From an uncultured Bacteroides sp. (GTDB lineage: Bacteria; Bacteroidota; Bacteroidia; Bacteroidales; Bacteroidaceae): DNA of 30,041 nt. The stretch lies in the NCBI GenBank assembly GCA_947071285.1, contig CAMTFK010000030.1, forward strand, positions 1 through 30,041. The letters are read 5' to 3'. This document shows, piece after piece, positions 1 to 6,859 of the stretch (within the stretch, counting starts at the first letter, position 1; each line of letters opens with the position of its first letter). Both the position numbers and the translations under genes were made by a program. The notes under the pieces were generated by a model. The model had not been told where the DNA came from. It searched no databases and worked only from the letters and a program-made list of their open reading frames with translations.

Positions 1-47
1 CCCCACTATCCTCTTCGTCGGCAGCGTCAGATGTGTATAAGAGACAG
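1..47 (+). other. Untrimmed Nextera i5 sequencing adapter (non-genomic)
   Basis: Bases 15-47 match the Illumina Nextera Read 1 transposase adapter as I remember it, and 29-47 are the 19-bp Tn5 mosaic end (AGATGTGTATAAGAGACAG). Bases 7-14 (TATCCTCT) equal the i5 index I recall as S503/N503, and 4-6 (CAC) fit the end of the P5 side of the primer. This is library adapter retained in the assembly, so genomic sequence begins near base 48. It should not be read as a natural transposon end. Confidence 0.96.
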
Positions 48-48
48 C

Positions 49-80
49 CTTGTGCATTCAAAAAATACCCGTTATCTTTG
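49..80 (+). promoter_or_regulatory. Candidate Bacteroides promoter (-33/-7)
   Basis: A -7 element TATCTTTG at 73-80 fits the Bacteroides TAnnTTTG consensus. Exactly 20 bases upstream is CTTG (49-52), one mismatch from the -33 TTTG. It would start a leader of about 200 bases before the small gene beginning near 289. A second -7-like box, TACCTTTG, lies at 218-225 without a recognisable -33 partner. The bases left of 48 are adapter, so anything further upstream is lost. The rest of 81-288 is AT-rich and shows no gene. Confidence 0.45.
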
Positions 81-288
81 TGCCCATTAAACGAACGTTT
101 TTTGAACACCAGCAAAATCATCATCCATCACACTGTATATAAACCATTTACACCAATTCAAAAACCTTTCTAAATTTTTCTTTCCATCTATTTCATCCAT
201 CATAAGGAAGATTACGCTACCTTTGCCGCTTTTTCTATATTTAATACAATTACACGATATTTAATTATTCATTAAAACAAAAGAAAAA

Positions 289-677
289 ATGAAGAATCAA
301 AAGACGGCTGAAAGCCTGGGAAAAAAGAGTTGGAAAAGGTTGAAAATTCAGCTCAGGAAAGTATTGTAGTTGAGATTAAGAGAGAACCCGGACGTCCCAA
401 AAGCCCGGTAGTAGAGGGAATATCTCCCGAATGCCAAAAAGCAGTAATGAGACTGCTACTTATAGGCATGAAGAAAGGATACCTCGGTAAAAAAGGCGAA
501 GTAACCATAAAGGGAGTAGCAAACTGGGCAGAGAGAAAAGGACTCTTCCTCACAAAAGAACACACTGTCCTGTCAGCCAAAACAATAGAATTAAGAATGG
601 GGGAACTGAACAGAGAATTATATCCCAAAGAAACGATAGAAAAGATGAAGAAAAAAAGAGAAAGAAAAACGAAATAA
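289..677 (+). CDS. Small basic hypothetical protein, frame broken at A AAA AAG
   Basis: Not assigned to a known family. The continuous frame from 330 can only start with TTG and gives 115 aa. An ATG at 289 opens a 26-codon frame that ends at a TAG at 367. The two overlap at 321-327, where the heptamer A AAA AAG lies in phase with the ATG frame. A -1 shift there, or one extra A, joins them into a 129-aa protein beginning MKNQKTAESLGKKELEK. The protein is rich in Lys, Arg and Glu and has an AT-hook-like GRPKSP, so nucleic-acid binding is possible but unproven. The join may be programmed frameshifting, transcriptional slippage, a real lesion or an assembly error. The alternative is a plain TTG start at 330. 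The reading frame itself looks genuine; its function is unknown. Confidence 0.55.
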
Positions 678-696
678 GCAGACAATAATTAAATAG

Positions 697-727
697 TTAC
701 ACCCTATTGAAACAACTTATATCTTTG
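697..727 (+). promoter_or_regulatory. Candidate promoter of the 862-2092 gene pair
   Basis: TATCTTTG at 720-727 is a full match to the Bacteroides -7 consensus TAnnTTTG. The -33 region (TTAC near 697-700) is weak. It lies 43 bases after the stop of the preceding gene and 134 bases before the next ATG. This leaves a leader of roughly 130 bases that contains the hairpin at 760-802. Confidence 0.5.
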
Positions 728-759
728 CCCCCACTTTAGCAAAGATTAAGCCCCGCACG

Positions 760-802
760 AGAAGATGCCGCTTTTGCTAAGAAGCGACATCTTCTCTTTT
801 TT
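760..802 (+). terminator. Terminator-like hairpin with U-tract in a 5' leader
   Basis: The arms 760-773 and 782-795 pair over 14 positions with one C/A mismatch around an 8-base loop, and a run of T follows at 797-802. The shape is that of an intrinsic terminator. It lies downstream of the -7 box at 720-727 and upstream of the ATG at 862. It could therefore end readthrough from the first gene, or act as an attenuator for the next two. Bases 803-861 are AT-rich with no further signal seen. Confidence 0.55.
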
Positions 803-861
803 ATGCCCGACATAAACACCTACTAAACAATTAAAAATTAATAATTTAAAATTAAAGCGCA

Positions 862-1209
862 ATGAAAAAGCGAAAAAAGCAGGCTTCACTCCACGAAGCA
901 CTCAAAAAGAAGTGGGAAATACGTATTATGCTCGAAAAGGACTATACGGAGGACGCAGCACTATGGATGGCAGACAGAATAGAAAGCCTCATCGATTACA
1001 TGCAGTATGGATATGCACTCATAGCATACTACAAACAAGACGGAACCTTCCAATTCGTAAAAGCAACACTCCTGCCCTATGAAGGATACTTCCATCAAGA
1101 ATACGATATACAGCGCATAGAAGGACACATTGTATACTGGGATGTAGAACTGCAAGCATGGAGAAGCTTCCAATTGGAGAACTTTTTGGAATGGAGACCA
1201 ATTAATTGA
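862..1209 (+). CDS. Small SH3-barrel-like (DUF2693-type) hypothetical protein
   Basis: A 115-aa protein starting at ATG 862. The N-terminal third is basic and helical (KKRKKQASLHEALKKKWE). The C-terminal part has alternating beta-type segments: YALIAYYKQDG, FQFVKATLLP, a Tyr-rich middle, then VYWDVELQAWRSFQLENF. The ending, where the product describes work done by an 'aWRSF..eNf' strand, resembles the small SH3 beta-barrel proteins (DUF2693) common in Bacteroides mobile and accessory regions. That likeness is from memory of the motif and is only moderate. No catalytic residues or signal peptide are visible, so it is probably cytoplasmic. The next gene begins 13 bases after its stop, so the two are probably co-transcribed from the -7 box at 720-727. 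Confidence 0.7.
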   Translation: MKKRKKQASLHEALKKKWEIRIMLEKDYTEDAALWMADRIESLIDYMQYGYALIAYYKQDGTFQFVKATLLPYEGYFHQEYDIQRIEGHIVYWDVELQAWRSFQLENFLEWRPIN

Positions 1210-1222
1210 AAAATAAAAAACT

Positions 1223-2092
1223 ATGGCAATGATATATAACAGCATACCTTATTTTCCGACACAGGTGAACCTGTTCGAAGAGGTATCGATGGAGCTGATT
1301 GAGGCTAAATATGGAATGAAAGCGGAAACGGCGGTAATGAAACTGATATGCAAAATCTATAAGGAAAACGGATATTACCTGCACTGGAATGATGAGCAGT
1401 GCGTACTGTTCAGTAATAAGGCGGGAAAGGAGATTGCGGCAGACGAGATGCAGGGAATCGTGGACATCCTGATAGAAAAAGGATTCTTCGACAAGGGAAG
1501 TTACGAAGAACACTGCATACTGACTTCAGTCAATATACAGAAAGTGTGGCTGGATGCCACTAAACGTAGGAGAAGGGACTTAACGTCCCTACCCTACATG
1601 CTGGTAAAGCCGGAAGAAGATAAAAAAGGCGATCAGGATGGCAAAAGTGATAAAGATAATAAGGATAGTAGGGAGGCTGATGGTATGCAAAATCCCGAAA
1701 ATAGCGTGCAGGATGCAGACAGTTTACCCGAAATTGCTGACAATTCCGGACAAAACAAAACAGAACAAAACAAAGCAGACGAAAATAAAGGATTTCCCCC
1801 TCTAACTCCCCCGCCGGGGAAGGATGTTGATGTATGGAGGAGATATTCTTTTATTGAGTTTCCGGGATACGCTTACAACAAGAGCACGCATAATCTGGAA
1901 TGCCTACTACTCTCATTGGACGAATTGCACATCAATGATCCGGACGATATAAAGGCAATATTGAAGCTGTCCGATTACGGTCGCCTAGGTAATGGGGTCT
2001 GGAAAATAATTCATAACACCAGATGGAGCGTAGTGCTCAACAATGGAAAATACATCATCGGTGCACTGAACAAGACACGAAAACAGGGATAA
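1223..2092 (+). CDS. Lin1244/Lin1753 (DUF4373) domain protein
   Basis: A 289-aa protein from ATG 1223. Residues ~8-115 carry the signature of the DUF4373/Lin1244-Lin1753 N-terminal domain: YFPTQVNLFEE, a conserved helix with AVMKLICKIYKENGYYLHW, then IVDILIEKGFFD and ILTSVNIQKVW. Residues ~125-195 are an acidic, Lys/Asp/Asn-rich, low-complexity linker, followed by a Pro-rich FPPLTPPPGK. The last ~90 residues form a separate compact segment (WRRYSFIEFPGYAYNKSTHNLECLLLSL). Members of this family are typical of Bacteroides and Firmicutes mobile or phage-derived DNA, and the N-terminal domain resembles replication-initiator winged helices. No role is demonstrated for this copy. It is the last gene of the + strand group and converges on the GH92 gene at 2247. 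Confidence 0.85.
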   Translation: MAMIYNSIPYFPTQVNLFEEVSMELIEAKYGMKAETAVMKLICKIYKENGYYLHWNDEQCVLFSNKAGKEIAADEMQGIVDILIEKGFFDKGSYEEHCILTSVNIQKVWLDATKRRRRDLTSLPYMLVKPEEDKKGDQDGKSDKDNKDSREADGMQNPENSVQDADSLPEIADNSGQNKTEQNKADENKGFPPLTPPPGKDVDVWRRYSFIEFPGYAYNKSTHNLECLLLSLDELHINDPDDIKAILKLSDYGRLGNGVWKIIHNTRWSVVLNNGKYIIGALNKTRKQG

Positions 2093-2148
2093 AAAAGACG
2101 CAGAATGAAGAGCAAAAACAGATATTGATTATCAACATCTTACAAAAA

Positions 2149-2198
2149 GTTAAGAGTTTGTCAACAAAGAATTAACTTCTTGTTGACAAACTCTTAAC
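2149..2198. terminator. Perfect 19-bp inverted repeat between convergent genes
   Basis: The arm gttaagagtttgtcaacaa (2149-2167) is repeated in reverse complement at 2180-2198 around a 12-base loop. It sits in the 154-base gap between the convergent stops at 2092 and 2247, so it probably acts as a bidirectional terminator or RNA 3'-end hairpin. There is no clear U-tract on either side. A partial echo of the arm, TTGTCGACA, follows at 2203-2211. Confidence 0.6.
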
Positions 2199-2246
2199 TC
2201 CTTGTCGACAGGGTATTGATACTATGCTTTCATTACATCAAATACA

Positions 2247-4499
2247 CTAACGAAGCATAAACTTCAGCGTCCCCCCTTTCACCAATTCTTCGTGACTGAT
2301 GCGATAGCGGGATAATTTCTTTCCGCCCAATTCCATTTGACGAATGTACAAAGACTCCGAAGAAGGGCGTTCCGTTTCAATCACCAACCGGTCACGTCCC
2401 CAGGTCTTAGCATCCAAGCGGATAACCACACGGTCGAACACAGGCGTGGAAAGAGTATAATACGGAGCACCGGGACAGTCGGGATAGAAACCCATCATAT
2501 TGAAGATGGCCCAGGTAGACATTGTTCCGGTATCATCGTTACCCGGAATACCATCAGGAGCATTTTTGAAGTATTTCTCCAAAAGACGTTGTATCTCTTT
2601 CTGTGTACGCCACTCTTCACCTTTGAAATAAGAGAAAAGATGAGCATAGGCTATATCAGGTTCATTGGCAGGATCATAAAGACCATCATCGAAGACACGC
2701 TGCAACTTTTCAATGAAAGGCTTCTGACCACCCATCAGACGTGCCAGTCCCTTCACATCATGGGGAACATAAAAAGTATAGTTCCAGGCGCAACCTTCAT
2801 GAAAACCGGGATTCGGCTCAAAATTCTCTCCCTGACGCGGATTGAAAGGAGAATAAAACTGACCGTCAGGCAGAATAGGGCGGAAAGTACCGAACTCTTT
2901 GCTATAATAGTGCTTATAGCCCAAAGAACGATTATAAAAAAGGCGCGCATCCTCTTTCTTTCCCAAAGCATCAGCCAGTAAAGAGAGAGAGTAATCAGCA
3001 ATGTAATACTCCAACGCATGAGACACGGAGTTATCATACTGTTCGCGCAAAGGAACATACCCTAATGAAAGATAGTCATCATTATCCGGACGCAACAGAT
3101 TCTCAGCACCGGGCAAAGTGGCAGATTTATACATAGCTTCGTAAGCCAGGTCAATATCGAAATCACGCAGACCTTTCAGCCAGGTATCCACTATAACAGG
3201 GATAGAAGGGTCACCCTCCATCGTTAAAGTTTCGCGCCCGTAAAGTTCCCACTTAGGCAACCAGCCATGTTCACGATACATGTCGAGCATAGAACGGACC
3301 ATTTGCAACTGGCGTTCCGGATAAACCAACGTAAGGAGCTGGTGAACGTTGCGATAGGTATCCCATAAAGAAAAGACAGTATAGCGCTCTCCCTGAGTCG
3401 TTAGTATTTCGTTACTCTCCATAGCCGGATACTGGCCGTTTACATCCTGCAAAATATTAGGATGTATCAGAGTATGATACAGCGCAGTGTAGAACACCGT
3501 TTTCTGTTCTTCCGTACCACCCTCGACCAAGATACGTGAAAGGTCATCCTCCCAGCGGGTACGGGCCTCAGCAAGTACCTGATTGAAATTCCTCCCCCCC
3601 TGTTCTTTATCCAGATTGAGACGGGCATTCTCCATGCTGACAAAAGAAACGCCCATCTGGACCTCTATTTGCTCACCTTCTTCCGTATCGAATGTAAGGA
3701 AGGCGCCAATATCGTCTCCGGCAATTTCTTTGTGATAACGGGTATAAAGTTTATAACGTCCGTTATCCGGATCCCATTCGGCTTCCACTCCGGTCATGGG
3801 ACGTTGTTTTTTCCAATAACCACTGGCAGAAGGCTGTTTATTGACGCGCATCACAAAATAGATGGGAAATACAGCTTGGGGATTATAACAGAATGTCCCC
3901 AGCACCTTCATACCCTCAAACTCAGTGTCATTCACCTGCCGCAGGAACGCACCTGTTTCATTGGTCAGTCCCTCACCCAGATTGAGCAGTACATGGCTCT
4001 GTCCGGCAGGGAAAGTAAAGCGGGAAACGCCTGCGCGGGAAGTTGCAGTAACCTCAGTCTTCACATTATAGCGGGTCAGGAAGTTGCTGTAATAACCGGG
4101 CGACGCCTGTTCGTCCTTATAACGACTGCCGTATTCTTTATAATCCACAGACAAATCACCTGTAGTAGGCATCAGCAACAATGAGCCCAGTTCGGGACAG
4201 CCGACACCACTCAGATTCACATGCGAATAGCCCGTAAAGAAACAATTATGATACTCATAAGGGGTAGACCACCAACGAGCGTCTTTATCATACTTATTAT
4301 CTTCCGATCCCATAACATTGAAAGGAACTACGGACATCATTCCGTTAGGACAGATAGCTCCCGGATTGGTAGTGCCGAAGTTGGTAGTCCCGACAAAAGG
4401 ATTGACGTATTTTAAAAGTGAAGTCCCCTCTTCACCTCCGGCAAATGCCGGAAGCAAAAAGAGGACTGAAAGTGTGTAAGTCAATAATATACGTTTCAT
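2247..4499 (-). CDS. GH92 alpha-mannosidase, probable alpha-1,2 type, periplasmic
   Basis: A 750-aa protein with a type I signal peptide ending near LPAFA-GG (residues 1-20) and no lipobox, so soluble periplasmic. GH92 enzymes are Ca-dependent inverting exo-alpha-mannosidases. Family landmarks seen: YVNPFVGT (31-38), FSLWDTYR (~376-383), LEYYIADY holding the presumed acid Glu497, and GNDDTGTMSTW with the presumed base in GNDD (653-656). At 567-568 it has His-Glu (FHEGCAW). That pair, with an upstream Trp (here WW 76-77), marks alpha-1,2-mannosidases such as BT3990. It departs from its three paralogues: the HGNEPSHH motif is replaced by PANEPDIAYAH, and the acid motif is LEYYIADY instead of LEYAYDD. 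It is the last gene of the locus, 30 bases after GH130. The linkage is inferred; the family is certain. Confidence 0.93.
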   Translation of the reverse strand: MKRILLTYTLSVLFLLPAFAGGEEGTSLLKYVNPFVGTTNFGTTNPGAICPNGMMSVVPFNVMGSEDNKYDKDARWWSTPYEYHNCFFTGYSHVNLSGVGCPELGSLLLMPTTGDLSVDYKEYGSRYKDEQASPGYYSNFLTRYNVKTEVTATSRAGVSRFTFPAGQSHVLLNLGEGLTNETGAFLRQVNDTEFEGMKVLGTFCYNPQAVFPIYFVMRVNKQPSASGYWKKQRPMTGVEAEWDPDNGRYKLYTRYHKEIAGDDIGAFLTFDTEEGEQIEVQMGVSFVSMENARLNLDKEQGGRNFNQVLAEARTRWEDDLSRILVEGGTEEQKTVFYTALYHTLIHPNILQDVNGQYPAMESNEILTTQGERYTVFSLWDTYRNVHQLLTLVYPERQLQMVRSMLDMYREHGWLPKWELYGRETLTMEGDPSIPVIVDTWLKGLRDFDIDLAYEAMYKSATLPGAENLLRPDNDDYLSLGYVPLREQYDNSVSHALEYYIADYSLSLLADALGKKEDARLFYNRSLGYKHYYSKEFGTFRPILPDGQFYSPFNPRQGENFEPNPGFHEGCAWNYTFYVPHDVKGLARLMGGQKPFIEKLQRVFDDGLYDPANEPDIAYAHLFSYFKGEEWRTQKEIQRLLEKYFKNAPDGIPGNDDTGTMSTWAIFNMMGFYPDCPGAPYYTLSTPVFDRVVIRLDAKTWGRDRLVIETERPSSESLYIRQMELGGKKLSRYRISHEELVKGGTLKFMLR

Positions 4500-4529
4500 A
4501 GTTTACTGTTTCTTTAGTGAGCTCTTCAA

Positions 4530-5501
4530 CTATACAATACTGTTTTTCTTCGTGAACTCCATAATTTCCGAAATATAACCGAAAGCCATTCCCACCACTG
4601 TGTCTGCCGCGCCATAATATACCGCAACTTTATCACCATCCTGCAAGGATGCACAAGGGAATACTACATTAGGCACATCTCCCTGTAATTCATAAGGAGC
4701 AGCAGGAGCAAGCAGGTACGGGCGCGTACGGTACAATACCTTAGCCGGATTCTCCTTATCAAGAATAGCAGCGCCCATGGAATAGCGGAAACCGTTGCAG
4801 GTAGTGATAACCCCATGATAGAATATCAGCCAGCCCTCATCAGTCAGGAACGGTACGGAGCCTGCCCCTATCTTCGTGCATTGCCATGCACTCTCAGGAA
4901 ACGGGGTAACTTTCATCACACAACGATGTTCGCCCCAATACTTCATATCCGGACTATAACTGATGTAAATATCGCCAAAGGGCGTATGGCCGTTATCGCT
5001 CGGACGACTCAGCATGGCATATTTTCCATCTATCTTTTGCGGGAATAGCACTCCGTTGCGGTTGAAGGGCAGGAAAGCATTCTCGCACTGGAAGAATTCT
5101 TTAAAATCAAAAGTATAGCCGATACCGATTGTGGGACCATGATAGCCGTTGCACCAAGTAATCCAGTAGCGGTCTTCAATCCAGGTCACACGCGGGTCAT
5201 ACTTATATTCGGACTCTATCATCTCCGTATTTCCGGCTTTAAAGCGGATAGGTTCATGGGCGATCTCCCAGTTGATTCCGTCTTTGCTGAAGCCTGCAAA
5301 GATATTCATCTGTACAGCCTTGTTGTCACACCGGAACACGCCGGCAAACCCATCCTCAAACGGAACTACCGCACTGTTGAAAATACTATTGGAAGTCGGA
5401 ATATGATAGCGGCCGATAACCGGATTCTGAGAATAGCGCCACATTACATCTGTGCAGCCTTCCGGGCGTTCCTCCCAAGGCATATTTGTTGTCAGTTTCA
5501 T
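4530..5501 (-). CDS. GH130 beta-1,4-mannosyl-N-acetylglucosamine phosphorylase
   Basis: A 323-aa protein without a signal peptide, so cytoplasmic. GH130 enzymes phosphorolyse beta-mannosides; the closest characterised relatives (UhgbMP, BT1033) turn Man-beta-1,4-GlcNAc plus phosphate into mannose-1-phosphate and GlcNAc. The five-bladed propeller motifs are visible: RYSQNPVIGR (~22-31), the catalytic Asp in YDPRVTWIEDRYW (Asp102, close to Asp104 of UhgbMP), LSRPSDNGH, and GAGSVPFLTDEGWLIFYHG. The length is normal for GH130_2. It lies between an MFS transporter (31 bases upstream) and a GH92 gene (30 bases downstream), as expected if the transporter feeds it the disaccharide left after alpha-mannose removal. 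Other GH130 members act on mannobiose or mannan oligosaccharides. The N-glycan core substrate is inferred from the GH18/GH92 context. Confidence 0.92.
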   Translation of the reverse strand: MKLTTNMPWEERPEGCTDVMWRYSQNPVIGRYHIPTSNSIFNSAVVPFEDGFAGVFRCDNKAVQMNIFAGFSKDGINWEIAHEPIRFKAGNTEMIESEYKYDPRVTWIEDRYWITWCNGYHGPTIGIGYTFDFKEFFQCENAFLPFNRNGVLFPQKIDGKYAMLSRPSDNGHTPFGDIYISYSPDMKYWGEHRCVMKVTPFPESAWQCTKIGAGSVPFLTDEGWLIFYHGVITTCNGFRYSMGAAILDKENPAKVLYRTRPYLLAPAAPYELQGDVPNVVFPCASLQDGDKVAVYYGAADTVVGMAFGYISEIMEFTKKNSIV

Positions 5502-5532
5502 TATTGTTCTATTTATTAGTTAGTTATATATT

Positions 5533-6843
5533 TCATTTACTCTTTTTCTCATCAGGATACGTGAATGGCACAAAGTAGGTGATAAGAAAAGCCGGAATTG
5601 TGGCAAACAACGTGAAAATAAAGAAAGATTTATATCCCATCGCATCGCTGACAAAGCCACTGATACTTCCCGGCAACATCACACCCAGATTCATGATTCC
5701 CGAAGCAAAAGCATAATGAGCCATTTGATGCTTCCCCGGAGCTACTTGTTGCATCATGAACAAGGTAAGTCCCACAAATCCAAATCCATATCCAAAATAT
5801 TCCAATACAATGGCACCACCTATCAACATACCATTTTCCGGCTGGTAAACAGCAAGCAAAGTATAAGCAATGAACGGCAGGTTGAAGATACAGCATAAAG
5901 AGAATAAAGTCTTGCTCAGCCCTCTGTGAGAGATATAATATCCTGCCAGAAGTGAACCTAAAACAAAGGCCGCCGCTCCATAAGTACCATAATATAGCCC
6001 AATTTCCTGTTCATTCAGTCCTAAGCCACCCGCCGAACGTTCCGCCTTCAGGAACAAAGGTACAATTTTCATCACAAAACCTTCGGCAAGACGATAAATA
6101 ATTATAAAAGCAACATAATAAAAAATGTGTTTCTTCCGGAAAAAGTCCCGTATCACTTCCACCAGGCGATTCCAGGTCTCTCTACCTGATACTGCGGTAG
6201 TTACCGCAGCCCCGCCCGATGGCAACATGCGCATGTGATAAAATCCCAGAAATACCATAATAGCCGCCATCATCAACATTACCACCATCCAGGCTTGTAC
6301 GGTTGCTTCGTGTCGTACCGCTTCTGTAGCTCCATCCACTCCACCGAAGTGTTTCAGCAGCCAACCCGCCACCCATACCAGCCCGCCGGATGCCACAATC
6401 TTTGCAATATTGTAGAAAGCACCCTGCCAACCGATATATTTTGCCTGATCCTGCTTGTTCAGTTCCGACATATAAACACCGTCCGTAGCAATGTCGTGTG
6501 TGGCTCCACTGAAAGCTATAATTGCCAGCAAAGCTATACACACGGCAAAGAAAGCCGGAAGATGCAGTGCCAATGCTACCAAGGCAAAACCTGCCCCGGT
6601 AGCCATTTGCGTCAGCACTACAAAGAATTTCTTCGTTTTGAACATCTCCAGAAACGGGCTCCAAAGGAACTTCAATGTCCAGGGAAGCATTATCAGCGAC
6701 GTCCACAAAGCAATCTGCGCATCGCTGATGCCAAGTCCTTTGAACATCAGCACAGATACCATATTCAGTACCACAAAGGGCAATCCCATGGCAAAGTAGA
6801 CGGTGGGTACCCAGGAAATGGGGCTATGATTATTTCGACTCAT
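5533..6843 (-). CDS. MFS inner-membrane transporter for N-glycan core saccharide
   Basis: A 436-aa hydrophobic protein with about 12 predicted membrane segments, starting at ATG 6843. The order of features fits the major facilitator superfamily, AmpG/sugar-type branch: a first helix near WVPTVYFAMGLPFVVLNMVS, the charged loop between helices 2 and 3 (FLEMFKTKKFF), a conserved ATHDIATDGVYMSEL segment after helix 4, and a basic central loop around residues 215-235 (WNRLVEVIRDFFRKKH). It should act in the inner membrane, moving the trimmed periplasmic saccharide, probably Man-beta-1,4-GlcNAc, into the cytoplasm for the GH130 enzyme encoded 31 bases downstream. The pairing with GH92 and GH130 resembles my recollection of BT1032-BT1034. 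The transported substrate is inferred only from neighbours. Confidence 0.9.
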   Translation of the reverse strand: MSRNNHSPISWVPTVYFAMGLPFVVLNMVSVLMFKGLGISDAQIALWTSLIMLPWTLKFLWSPFLEMFKTKKFFVVLTQMATGAGFALVALALHLPAFFAVCIALLAIIAFSGATHDIATDGVYMSELNKQDQAKYIGWQGAFYNIAKIVASGGLVWVAGWLLKHFGGVDGATEAVRHEATVQAWMVVMLMMAAIMVFLGFYHMRMLPSGGAAVTTAVSGRETWNRLVEVIRDFFRKKHIFYYVAFIIIYRLAEGFVMKIVPLFLKAERSAGGLGLNEQEIGLYYGTYGAAAFVLGSLLAGYYISHRGLSKTLFSLCCIFNLPFIAYTLLAVYQPENGMLIGGAIVLEYFGYGFGFVGLTLFMMQQVAPGKHQMAHYAFASGIMNLGVMLPGSISGFVSDAMGYKSFFIFTLFATIPAFLITYFVPFTYPDEKKSK

Positions 6844-6859
6844 ACCTATTTCCGTTTAA

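Noticed and set aside
29..47. Tn5 mosaic end as evidence of a natural transposon
   Set aside because: It is continuous with Nextera adapter and an index-like octamer and sits at the contig end, so it is a library artefact.
2337..2981. 214-codon + strand frame inside the first GH92 gene
   Set aside because: The opposite strand encodes conserved GH92 motifs over the whole stretch, so this is a shadow frame.
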